Made by a program: the position numbers and the translations under genes. From Draconibacterium aestuarii (GTDB lineage Bacteria; Bacteroidota; Bacteroidia; Bacteroidales; Prolixibacteraceae), in the NCBI GenBank assembly GCA_026671195.1, contig JAPOHD010000027.1, positions 186,001-250,000 on the forward strand: a stretch of 64,000 nucleotides of DNA, given 5' to 3'. Of this stretch, positions 39,566 through 48,300 are shown piece by piece. Numbering within the stretch: position 1 is the stretch's first letter; every line of letters begins with the position of its first letter. Below the pieces are notes generated by a model, which was not told where the DNA came from, did no database searches, and saw nothing but the letters and a program-made list of their open reading frames with translations.

Positions 39566-39646
39566 TTTCTCTGTGATGTCTTTGTGTTCTCAGTGGTGAA
39601 AAATTACCACAAAGTTACACAAAGTAGGCTCAAAGCCTCACAAAGC
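39566..39646. repeat. Palindromic CTTTGTG/CACAAAG repeat between UPF0280 gene and metH
   Basis: Imperfect inverted repeat: arms at 39580-39597 and 39606-39624 share CTTTGTGT...TGGT and its complement around a GAAAAATT centre. Further CACAAAG copies follow up to 39645. It fills almost the whole gap between the two genes and has the look of the dispersed extragenic repeats of this phylum. Confidence 0.6.
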
Positions 39647-40423
39647 TTATTTCAAAATTCTTATTTCATTTCCACCCTTAATTCCAACCTTGTCTTCGCA
39701 AATAATTAGCAAGGATTCTATTTCGGGATATTGTTCAGCCTGTTTTATCACTTTCTCTACATGGTCAGGCGATTTTACTTTATTCCCAAGTGCTGTTGCA
39801 AAAGCATCGGCTAAAAGTATGTCTTCGCAAACAACCACAACCGCATCAGCTATTCCATAACTTAATGAAGGCCCAACTGTTCCTGCTGAAGTACATATTC
39901 CGAGTTTCTTATTTTTGGCTGGAATTACCAGACCGATACGTTCGGAAAGAATTGATTCGCCGGCAAAAACCGAAAGCACCAATTCATCTTCTAAAAGCAC
40001 ATAAATATCGCCGCCGTTCTCTATAACCAACTCCTTTACCGAAAAGTTCCGAATAATTTCCTCTCCAATTTCGCGTGCAAACAAACCGGCCACTGCCGAC
40101 ATCGGACCAATGCCTGCTTTTTCAGCAGCAGCAGCCATTTCATGCGCTTCTTTTGGAGCCGTTTCTGAGGGCTGAAAAGGTTTCAAACTTTTTTTGAAAA
40201 AGGGTTCGGTTTCAATGTAAGAGTCGAAAGATTTCCGAAGACTTTCCATTTTTGCCAGCGCCACTTCTTTCATCCGCTCGTCGAATGATTCCGGATCGAC
40301 GCCAATCCACAGATCGGTTTCAAGGTATTTAATTTCAATACCTGAAAACCTTTCAGTATTGAATTGAGAGCGATATGTGCGAGCTTGAAAACCTCCCAGT
40401 AAATTTTTAAAAGGCTGATTCAT
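39647..40423 (-). CDS. UPF0280 family protein (COG2122, ApbE-like)
   Basis: 258 residues. The VIENGGDIYV and GPMSAVAGLFAREIG segments and the GICTSAGTVGPSLSYG block are typical of UPF0280, a fold related to the flavin transferase ApbE. In Methanosarcina a COG2122 protein is reported to help sulfide assimilation into homocysteine (knowledge of that family, MA1715). Here it lies 10 bp after the NIL-ferredoxin gene and before metH, which supports the same role. Confidence 0.88.
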   Translation of the reverse strand: MNQPFKNLLGGFQARTYRSQFNTERFSGIEIKYLETDLWIGVDPESFDERMKEVALAKMESLRKSFDSYIETEPFFKKSLKPFQPSETAPKEAHEMAAAAEKAGIGPMSAVAGLFAREIGEEIIRNFSVKELVIENGGDIYVLLEDELVLSVFAGESILSERIGLVIPAKNKKLGICTSAGTVGPSLSYGIADAVVVVCEDILLADAFATALGNKVKSPDHVEKVIKQAEQYPEIESLLIICEDKVGIKGGNEIRILK

Positions 40424-40433
40424 TTATTTGAGC

Positions 40434-40844
40434 TTATCTAAAGTCTATTTCGAACAAGTTTAAGGGACAGGCCGGAATACAAAGTTCGCAAACCACACAA
40501 TTACTTTTGTCGAATTCCAGTTTCCATGTTTCACGGTTCATGTTCAGTGCGCCTGCAAAACAAACGGCAGTACAGTTTCCGCAGTCGATACATTTTTCTT
40601 CCTTCCAGCTAATTCGTTTATCTAGCGATTCGCAGGTAATTTTATGACTTTTAATGTATTCAACCCCTTTTTCAATGTTTTCTTTTTTCCCTTGTAATTC
40701 GAGCAACAAACTTCCGCGTTTGCCCGGGTAAACTTCGGCTTTCAGAATATTGATGCGAATATCGTAATCTTTTACCAAGTGATAGGTAAATGCTTTGTCT
40801 CCGCTTTGTGGGGGGAAATTCAGGATGTATCTTTTTTTAATCAT
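40434..40844 (-). CDS. NIL domain plus 2[4Fe-4S] ferredoxin
   Basis: 136 residues. N-terminal NIL domain (about 1-75), the small ligand-binding fold of methionine transporters, followed by a bacterial ferredoxin. Cys sets: C85, C88, C91, C95 and C116, C119, C122, C126, each followed by a cluster-type loop. In methanogens the same fusion (MA1822 type) is the redox partner of the DUF39 protein in homocysteine formation. Its start overlaps the end of the DUF39 gene by 8 bp, showing translational coupling. Confidence 0.92.
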   Translation of the reverse strand: MIKKRYILNFPPQSGDKAFTYHLVKDYDIRINILKAEVYPGKRGSLLLELQGKKENIEKGVEYIKSHKITCESLDKRISWKEEKCIDCGNCTAVCFAGALNMNRETWKLEFDKSNCVVCELCIPACPLNLFEIDFR

Positions 40845-42000
40845 TGTCGGCCTCCGTTTCTTTTAATCCGTTTAACGAAGTGTTGCCTGGGAACATTTGA
40901 ACTGGTTTGGTTACTTCGAACTCGCCTTTTAGCAACCACTGTTTTAATTCATCGGCAATTTTACGTGCTTTTGCCAGGCTGGCAACCGGAGCAGTCCTGA
41001 TTTTTTTGTTTCCAACTTTGATAGAGCCAGATTGCAGTTCTTCGTATGTAACTTGGCCGAGTTTTGGCGTGCCAACCGTTCCATAATCCAGAACCGAAGT
41101 TTCTATTTGGCTGTTGTTTATCGAAACACGTTTGGCAATGTCGGCGTTTAAAATCGGAATCGGAATTCCAATCCCCACAAACATACTCACCCCGTATTTT
41201 TCGTAATAAGCCGCTTTAATATAATCGGGCGACATTTCTTTTAAGTTTCCCATAACTGCAATGGTGGCGGCATTGGTTACGGGCACACCCAGCTCATTTT
41301 TGGGTTTGGTTGTATGAAATTGCGTGCCGGGCCAAACTACAAATCCCTGTGTTCCGCCAAGGAAAATGCGGGTTCCCAAACCAATGGTTTTAAACTCCGG
41401 ATCGTTAAGCAGCGGACTCAATTCACCCGAAGTGGAGTAGGTGGCATTGCGCAAATTCGGCAACAGAGTACCCATGTAGGTGTGAATCATTTTTTGAGTT
41501 GTATTTACCGCTACATTGTAGTTTTGGTAAGCATTGCGCGGATTAAACAGCGTAAACTCGTTAATCGTATTTATGTTGATCTTGGTTTTAATGTGTTTCC
41601 GCGGATAACAGTCGGTTCCTTTTGCCCAGGCTTCCAAAACCACGTCTCTCCCTTCCAGCAGATCCTGAATAACATGGGCCCCGCCGTATTTTGGATTGTC
41701 AGGATCGCAGGCAGTAGCACCAATGTACGAATCAACCGCAGCCAGTCCTTCGTAACAGGGAACTCCGTTCAAACGAATCTTTTCCATGCGAATGGGTGGA
41801 TTGGCATGACCAAAATTGATAATGGCACCTGACGAACACATGGCTCCAAAAGTTGCGGTTGTAACCACATCTACTTTTTCTACAATTTCTTCCGGCGACA
41901 TTTCCTTCGCCATTTTAGAAACTTCCTCGGCCGTAAGCACCACTGCTTCACCCGATTTAAGTTTTCTGTTTATTTCTTCGTAAGTTTTTATTTTTGGCAT
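40837..42000 (-). CDS. DUF39 (COG1900) homocysteine biosynthesis protein
   Basis: 387 residues from ATG 42000; the frame is open to 42090 but that part runs through a tandem repeat and lacks conserved sequence. KTEINRK-like start, TTATFGAMCSSGA (C55, a likely catalytic Cys), TACDPDNP and TDCYPRK give several conserved cysteines. LGTRIFLGGTQGFVVWPG is another family block. The Methanosarcina homologue (MA1821) takes part in making homocysteine from aspartate semialdehyde and sulfide. No O-acyl-homoserine step would be needed. First gene of the SAM-riboswitch-controlled operon. Confidence 0.9.
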   Translation of the reverse strand: MPKIKTYEEINRKLKSGEAVVLTAEEVSKMAKEMSPEEIVEKVDVVTTATFGAMCSSGAIINFGHANPPIRMEKIRLNGVPCYEGLAAVDSYIGATACDPDNPKYGGAHVIQDLLEGRDVVLEAWAKGTDCYPRKHIKTKININTINEFTLFNPRNAYQNYNVAVNTTQKMIHTYMGTLLPNLRNATYSTSGELSPLLNDPEFKTIGLGTRIFLGGTQGFVVWPGTQFHTTKPKNELGVPVTNAATIAVMGNLKEMSPDYIKAAYYEKYGVSMFVGIGIPIPILNADIAKRVSINNSQIETSVLDYGTVGTPKLGQVTYEELQSGSIKVGNKKIRTAPVASLAKARKIADELKQWLLKGEFEVTKPVQMFPGNTSLNGLKETEADND

Positions 42001-42005
42001 ATTTT

Positions 42006-42033
42006 GAAGCTCGAAGTCGGAAGCTCGAAGTCG
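42006..42033. repeat. Tandem 14-bp repeat in the leader of the homocysteine operon
   Basis: Two perfect head-to-tail copies of GAAGCTCGAAGTCG (42006-42019, 42020-42033), ending 6 nt upstream of the DUF39 ATG. A third copy begins (GAAG) and stops. Confidence 0.85.
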
Positions 42034-42116
42034 GAAGAAAACTATTCCAAAATCAGCCCTCGTCTTCATTAATATTTTATAGATTAACAAACTTTATCAA
42101 TGCGACCTTTATGCGG

Positions 42117-42194
42117 TTAAAACCGCCATTGCATACACATATTCGCCCCATGCAAATAGCTTGTAAAAAATAATTTGTACTGTAATTTTTTCAT
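42117..42194 (-). CDS. Possible 25-residue leader peptide after the SAM riboswitch
   Basis: ATG at 42194, five nt past the 3' side of riboswitch helix P1; stop at 42117. The peptide begins MKKLQYKLFF and ends with HGANMCMQWRF, so it has two internal Met close together near its end. The stop overlaps a GCGGTT/AACCGC hairpin. It could be a methionine-sensing leader peptide or chance; there is no independent evidence of translation. Confidence 0.3.
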   Translation of the reverse strand: MKKLQYKLFFTSYLHGANMCMQWRF

Positions 42195-42198
42195 GATC

Positions 42199-42322
42199 GT
42201 GTTCAAATTATAATTCCGTTTCCGGCCGGGTATTGGCACCTTGTATCTCCAATGCATTATGGCTACAGGTTGCCAGAGTTTCTTTGAGCCCGCTCTCTTC
42301 ACTCTTCTGTATATTCAAACAC
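42199..42322 (-). ncRNA. SAM-I-type (S-box) riboswitch
   Basis: Minus-strand fold found by eye. P1: 42313-42322 pairs with 42199-42208 (10 bp with two G-U). P2: AGAGT (42301-42305) with ACTCT (42275-42279), enclosing GAAGAG...GGGCTCAAAGAA as in the kink-turn arm. Core GGCAACC at 42268-42274. P3: TGTA/TACA with an inner CCA/TGG. Core AAGGTGCCAATACC at 42229-42242. P4: CCG-GAAA-CGG (42216-42225), a GNRA loop. These are the conserved elements of SAM-I in the right order. It lies about 200 nt before the DUF39 start, so high SAM should repress methionine synthesis genes. Confidence 0.85.
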
Positions 42323-42352
42323 CCTATTGCGAAAGAATATTTGACGATGCCA

Positions 42353-42381
42353 CAAAGTTAATCGATTTTGCATATTTACAA
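42353..42381 (-). promoter_or_regulatory. Promoter of the SAM-riboswitch methionine operon
   Basis: Minus strand: TTG (42379-42381), 18-nt spacer, TAACTTTG (42353-42360), a full consensus match. Predicted start near 42346, about 24 nt before helix P1 of the riboswitch, which fits an operon leader of ~345 nt. Confidence 0.75.
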
Positions 42382-42455
42382 TTAGCCGGTTCTCCAATAT
42401 TTATGATTCTTAAAGACTTTTTCATAAATTAACGCTTAATTAAAGAATATTCGTT

Positions 42456-43016
42456 ATGCGGCTAAAATCAATACACCTTGTTTTGTTTATTTTTCTTTTG
42501 GGTTGTTCAACTAAAATCGATTCAGGGACTTATGCTGGCATTCAGCAGAAGGGGAGAGAGGTTTCGGCAGTGGCACAAACCACATTGCTGAAAAATGTTG
42601 GCAGCGCTATTCAAAAGGGAGGTCCGCAATATGCGGTTGAATTTTGTAATCTGGAAGCCGCTGACATCATTGGAAATATAAATGCGCAATATAATTGCAC
42701 CATTTCACGTGTTTCGGCAAAAAACAGGAATCCGAATAATGCCCTGGTGTCTGAACAGGAGAAAACACTTTGGATGATTTTTCAGCAAACAGAGTTGACG
42801 GATACCGTTATTCGCGGGAATAAACAACAACTTGTTTATTATAAAACCATAAAAATTGGCATGCCAGTCTGTTTAAAATGTCATGGAAATCCGGAATCGG
42901 ATATCAATACACCAACGCTACAAAAACTTCATGAATTATATCCAAACGATCAGGCAACCGGTTACCAGATCAATGATTTTAGGGGTTTGTGGAAAATTGA
43001 GTTTAGAAATGACTAA
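42456..43016 (+). CDS. DUF3365 lipoprotein with c-type heme motif
   Basis: 186 residues. Lipobox FLLGC (C17). DUF3365/Tll0287-like fold: AVEFCNLEAADI near the middle, SRVSAKNRNPNN (typical of the family), and CLKCHG, a CxxCH heme-c attachment site at about residues 147-151. Such proteins are periplasmic redox sensors or electron carriers. Divergent from the methionine operon, with the promoter region 42323-42455 between them; no functional link to it is visible. Confidence 0.85.
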   Translation: MRLKSIHLVLFIFLLGCSTKIDSGTYAGIQQKGREVSAVAQTTLLKNVGSAIQKGGPQYAVEFCNLEAADIIGNINAQYNCTISRVSAKNRNPNNALVSEQEKTLWMIFQQTELTDTVIRGNKQQLVYYKTIKIGMPVCLKCHGNPESDINTPTLQKLHELYPNDQATGYQINDFRGLWKIEFRND

Positions 43017-43447
43017 TCAATGAGAGAAATTTTAAAAGCACGATCATTACTGACAGTGGTTTTTCTGTGAGCTCACCTGTGTTTGAATCTATTTTTTAAT
43101 GACCTTATGGACAGTACGATGGAGCGGGATCGTTTTTGAAACTACCGAATTCTACACCTATTGTTTGCAATATCTTTAGAACTTCTCTACAAGAATAGGA
43201 AACTCCCCAATGAAAACAATGTGGAGTATGAATGCATGTTAAAAATGAAAATTATAACGCTAAGGCATGTCCTTGTCAATAATAGGCTTTTTAATAACAT
43301 CTTTCTTTTCAGAAGAGATAATCACGAAATACCTGCCACTTATATGTTTGAAAATATTGAAACATATCTTTTTAGGAGTTAAAAGAATACAGTAAAAAAG
43401 TGTTTTTTTTATAATATTAATTTCATATTTTGTGTTGATCTAAATTA
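43017..43447. other. Intergenic region holding a diverged repeat copy
   Basis: 431 bp before the PUL sigma gene. It contains repeat copy B (43067-43186). The rest is AT-rich, with no convincing ORF and no recognised RNA. A promoter for the sigma gene should lie in the last ~80 bp but no full consensus was found. Confidence 0.5.
43067..43186. repeat. Diverged intergenic repeat, copy B
   Basis: Aligns without gaps over 89 bp to 55472-55560 with 65 identical positions by hand count (about 73%), then with one gap for about 30 more bp. Shared anchors: CACCTG near the left end and CCGAATTCTAC near position 80, then GAACTTC. See copy A. Confidence 0.7.
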
Positions 43448-44032
43448 ATGAAAACTAATAAATCTAATACTGAACTGATATTACGGCTTAGTCAAGACGA
43501 TAAAGTTGCGTTCTATAATCTTTATGAACGTTACAGTAAACGCTTATATAGCTTTGTTTTCCGTTTTATAAAACAGGAGTTAGATACTGAAGAAATCGTT
43601 CAGGAAGTTTTTGTGAAAATATGGGAAAAAAGGCGTAATATAGATGCGTATTCCTCTTTTGAATCCTATTTATTTACCGTTGCATATAACTCAACCATCA
43701 GTTTATTCCGTAAGCGTCTTTCTGAAAAGAAATACTTTGAGCACATTGCTTCATTGCAGGAAGTGAACAAAGCCCCAAATCTGATCGATGAAATTCAATT
43801 CAACGATTTAATAAATCAAGTAAATAATCTCCTTGCAGAGCTCACTCCGCGGCAAAGAGAAATTTACAGCTTGAGCAGGGAATCAGGACTTTCGTATCAA
43901 GATATAGCGAAGAAATTAAACATATCTGCAAGCACTGTAAAAAAACATATGGCAAACACTTTGTCGTTTTTAAAATCAAACCTCAACAGCAGTTTGATGA
44001 CCAACATTTTGTTCATCTACCTGTTTTTTTGA
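43448..44032 (+). CDS. ECF sigma factor of the PUL (Bacteroidetes expansion family)
   Basis: 194 residues. Region 2 with YSKRLYSFVFRFIKQELDTEEIVQEVFVKIWEKR split in two blocks, region 4 with LTPRQREIYSLSRESGLSYQDIAKKL. This is the FecI-like group that always sits before a FecR anti-sigma and a SusC with an N-terminal STN domain, exactly the order seen here. It should drive the SusCD genes on sensing the cognate glycan through SusC. Confidence 0.92.
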   Translation: MKTNKSNTELILRLSQDDKVAFYNLYERYSKRLYSFVFRFIKQELDTEEIVQEVFVKIWEKRRNIDAYSSFESYLFTVAYNSTISLFRKRLSEKKYFEHIASLQEVNKAPNLIDEIQFNDLINQVNNLLAELTPRQREIYSLSRESGLSYQDIAKKLNISASTVKKHMANTLSFLKSNLNSSLMTNILFIYLFF

Positions 44033-44170
44033 AATAATTTCAATTGAGAGTACTCCCATCTGTTTGTTTGGACGTATTACTATAAGATACTATTGACTAG
44101 ATTGATTTAGTATTAATTTTAGTTAAAGGATTAAACCTTTACATTTCAATATATATTGTTGTTGATTCAA

Positions 44171-45229
44171 ATGAACATAGAAATACTCATAAAATATTTA
44201 AATAATAAATGTTCAACTGCTGAACTTAATGAGGTTATTAGTTGGGCAAAGGAACAAGATTTGGACGAAGATGAGCAGAACCAAATTATAGCAGCTTGGA
44301 AAAATACAAGCGAAAAAGATGAAGTTGATGATTATCGTTTAAGCTTGATTTTTGATAAAATTCAACAAAAAACCAGTTCAGACAATTCAAAAATAATTCA
44401 AGACGGAGAATTAAATCCGAAACGTGCAAAATTTCTTGCTGTACTGACAAAAGTAGCCGCTGTCCTGTTAATTCCGGTGTTGTTACTATTTTCCTATACA
44501 CTTTCAGAAAGAAGTAAGATTGCATCTGATTACGAGGACATTGTAATAGATTCGTTAGAAATTGTTGCTCCGTGGGGGTCGAGAACTGTTGTACAATTAT
44601 CAGACGGAAGTGTGATTCATTTAAATTCTGGTAGTAAGATAAAATATCCACAGGCGTTTACAAGCGACAAACGAGAGGTTTTGCTAAATGGAGAAGCTTT
44701 TTTTGAGGTGGCTCATAATGCACAAATGCCCTTCATTGTAAAAACAGGAGACGTACATGTAACTGCTTTGGGTACATCGTTTAATGTCTTTGCTTATTCT
44801 GATGCAAAGTTTATAGAAACTACTCTGGTAGATGGGAAAGTCCTTCTGGAAAATACTCCGGATTATAAAAAAATTGGAGTTATGACTCCCGGGGAACATA
44901 TGAAATACAATAAAAAAGAAGGAACAGCTATTTCCTCCATGGGAAAAGTTGAAAAATATATTTCGTGGATCGAAGGAAAAATTATTTTCGAAGATACTCC
45001 TATCACAGAGGTTGCAGAGCGGTTGAGCCGAATGTTTAATGTTGATATAGTCGTTTCTGACGCTATAAAAAACTACAATTATACTGTAACAATTATCGAT
45101 GAACCCCTGTATCAGATATTGGATTTGATGGCACTTGCGACTCCGATCAAATATACTGTTTTTAAGAGAAAGAAGAATGCCGACGGAATATATTCAAAAC
45201 AAAAAATAATTCTGAACAAAAGAAAATAA
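44171..45229 (+). CDS. FecR-type anti-sigma factor
   Basis: About 352 residues from ATG 44171; TTG codons at 44156, 44159 and 44162 would add up to five. Cytoplasmic N-terminal helical domain (about 1-90), membrane segment (about 95-115: VAAVLLIPVLLLFSY), FecR domain (about 130-225: APWGSRTVVQLSDGSVIHLNSGS) and a C-terminal DUF4974 domain (IIFEDTPITEVAERLSRMF) that contacts the STN domain of the transducing SusC. Pairs with the sigma gene 138 bp upstream. Confidence 0.92.
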   Translation: MNIEILIKYLNNKCSTAELNEVISWAKEQDLDEDEQNQIIAAWKNTSEKDEVDDYRLSLIFDKIQQKTSSDNSKIIQDGELNPKRAKFLAVLTKVAAVLLIPVLLLFSYTLSERSKIASDYEDIVIDSLEIVAPWGSRTVVQLSDGSVIHLNSGSKIKYPQAFTSDKREVLLNGEAFFEVAHNAQMPFIVKTGDVHVTALGTSFNVFAYSDAKFIETTLVDGKVLLENTPDYKKIGVMTPGEHMKYNKKEGTAISSMGKVEKYISWIEGKIIFEDTPITEVAERLSRMFNVDIVVSDAIKNYNYTVTIIDEPLYQILDLMALATPIKYTVFKRKKNADGIYSKQKIILNKRK

Positions 45230-45278
45230 ACTATAAAAGCTAACTAAAAAAAATATTGCCTATGGATTAACCAAGTAA

Positions 45279-45343
45279 AACAGGGAAATGCGCCAACACT
45301 TCCCTGTTAAGATTGAATTTTACCCCTATATAGTGGTATAGGG
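45279..45343 (+). promoter_or_regulatory. Two hairpins in the leader of susC
   Basis: First stem AACAGGGAA (45279-45287) with TTCCCTGTT (45300-45308). Second stem CCCTATA (45324-45330) with TATAGGG (45337-45343). They lie in the 141-bp gap between the FecR gene and the SusC start. The first could attenuate read-through; there is no strong T run. Confidence 0.5.
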
Positions 45344-45370
45344 CAGTTACAAATTAATCAATACAAATTT

Positions 45371-48300
45371 ATGAAAAATATCACATGTACGTTCAGGAGG
45401 GGTATATCTCCTGGATTTAAGAAACTTATGATGATAATGAAACTAACTAACTTTCTCATCCTTATTTCAGTGGTCACTGCTTTTGCAGGCAGAACCTACT
45501 CGCAAACAAAAAAGCTAAACCTGTCAATAGAAAATTCAACGGTAAAAGATGTTCTTGGAGCCATAGAAGAACAAAGTGAATTTTACTTTATGTACAGCAG
45601 TAAAATCATTGATGTTGACAGAGTAGTATCTGTGGAAATCGACAATAAAAAAATAGATGATGTTTTAAGCTTACTTTTTTCCGGAACCGATGTTGAGTAC
45701 ACTATCAAGGACCGATTCATCGTTCTGGCAACGCCAGAAGTTTTATATGACAATGCCTTTAGCGAGCTTCAACAAGGATCTGTTTCAGGAAAGGTGACAG
45801 ATCAGGCAGGAAAACCATTACCCGGGGTAACAGTAATTGTAAAAGGAACCACCAAGGGTACAGTTACTGATGTTGATGGTTTGTATACAATACCTGAAGT
45901 CCCTGATGATGCTGTGTTGAGATTCTCATTTGTAGGAATGAAAATGCAGGAAATACAGGTAAACAATCAATCCCAGATCAATATAACCATGGAAGAAGAC
46001 GCCATTGGACTTGATGAAGTGGTAGCGATTGGCTATGGAACCATTAAAAAAAGTGATTTAACGGGGTCTGTTACATCAGTAAAAACGGAAGACCTTGAAA
46101 GCGTGAAAATGCAATCTATAGATCAGGCTTTAGCAGGACGGGCAGCAGGAGTACAGGTAACTCAGTCATCAGGAGTTCCGGGATCTGCACCTGCCGTTAG
46201 GGTACGAGGCACAACATCGCTGCAGGGGGCTAACGAACCACTTTATGTGGTTGACGGTTTCCCAATATACGCAGGAGCAGGAAGCGGGAATGCAGGTACG
46301 GCGGCTGGTTCGTCAAATATTAGTGGTATAGCCAATATTAACCCAAACGATATTGAAAGCATTGAAATATTAAAAGACGCCTCGGCAACGGCTATTTACG
46401 GAGCAAGAGCCGCAAACGGTGTAATCCTTATCACAACAAAATCGGGAACTGCCGGGAATGACAAGATTTCATTTTCTGCCAATTATGGATTTCAGAGTGT
46501 GACTAAAAAAATGGATGTGATGGATGCTTACCAATATGCCGTGTTAAAAAATGAGGCATATACCAATGAAGGTAGTGCTCCGGTTTATTCTTCATCTGAA
46601 TTAGAAGAAATAAAAAACAATCCGGAATTAGGAACTAATTGGCAAGAAGAGGTTTTTCAGGTGGCTCCTACGCAAGAATACAATATATCGTTTACAGGTG
46701 GTGACAGAAAAACGAATTATGCGATCACGGGTGGTTATACCAAACAAGACGGAATAATAAAAAGTACAGATTTTGAACGCTTTTCATCCAGGATTAATCT
46801 TAGTCGCCAGATGAATAACTGGCTTAAAGCAGGTACACATATTTCTGTATTCAGGATTTTCTCTAATCAACAAAACGTTGATGGTTTAGGTGTTGTTAAC
46901 GGTGCCACTCAATTTAGCCCAATACTTCCTGTTTATTCTGGCCAGGGATATTCTTTTCTTCCCAGTTCAAGCGCCAGTGAATATACCCTTGTAAACGATG
47001 GTATTATAATTAACAATCCGGTTGCTACAATGAATGAAGTAGTGCGACAAACACAACGTAACGGGATATTAGGCGATATGTTCTTAGAAATTAAAATCAC
47101 TCCAAATTTAACGGCAAAGATTAAAGGAGGAGCTGATATCTCAAATGTTAAAAACGACACTTATCTGGCGAGTAATACAAACGAAGGTCAGGGATCAAAT
47201 GGCAATGGTACTATCAGATATAATTTAAACCAAAACTGGCTAAACGAGAATACTATAAGTTATTTAAACGTATTTGGGGAACATTCGGTAAGTGCTGTTG
47301 CCGGGGTTACTTATCAGGAAAATATTTTTGAATACGTTTCCGGTTCTTCTCAGGGATTTACGAATGATATCCTGCAAGAAAACAATCTTCAAGGTGCAGA
47401 AACATACAATAGCCCACAATCAGGAAAAACAAGATGGGGGCTTATTTCTTATCTTGCCCGTGTAAATTATTCATACAGAGGAAAATACCTTGCGTCTATT
47501 GCCGGACGTACAGATGGTTCTTCCAGATTTGGAGAAAACAACAAATATGCCTTTTTTCCATCCGGATCTTTAGCCTGGCGGGCTAGTGAAGAAGAATTCA
47601 TTCGAGATCTTAACCTTTTTTCATACCTAAAATTACGTGCCAGTTTTGGCTATACAGGTAACCAGGAAATTGGTTTATATAATTCTTTGCCAACAACCGG
47701 AACCCAAACTTATACATTTGGAGATGGATCGTTAGCTACTGGTGTTAGTCCGAACAAAATTGCTAACGCAGACCTTCAATGGGAAAAAACTGCTCAGTTC
47801 GATGCTGGAATTGACGTAGCATTTTTTGATAATCGATTGGGATTTACACTTGATTATTACTATAAAAAAACTACAGAAATGCTGTACAGCGAACAGGTCC
47901 CATACACCACTGGTTTTACTACATACTTAAACAATATTGGAAGTATGCAAAACCAGGGCTTCGAACTTGAGATAAGAGGAGATATTCTCAAAGGGGAACT
48001 AAAGTGGAATACTGACTTCAACTTTTCTTTTAACCGGAACAAGGTTCTTAGCCTGGCAGGCGTTCTGTATAAAGACGTTGGTGTAAACCAGGGGCACCTT
48101 AAAATCGATCCTTGGTCGAGACGAATATTTGTGGGAGAATCTATCGGTAGTTTTTTTGGATGGCAATTTGATGGTATCATTCAGGAAGGAGAAACTATAG
48201 ACCAAACAATTAGCCAGGTAGGTCCAGGTAGAAGAAAATATAAAGATGTTTCAAGCGAAGATGACAATCCGGACGATGGTAAATACACTGGAGCACCAGA

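Noticed and set aside
42001-42090. Longer start for the DUF39 gene
   Set aside because: The added 30 residues are encoded partly by the tandem 14-mer and precede the conserved N-terminus; ATG 42000 is the natural start.
42241-42432. 63-codon plus-strand ORF across the SAM riboswitch
   Set aside because: It is antisense to the aptamer; base pattern is explained by the RNA fold and promoter.
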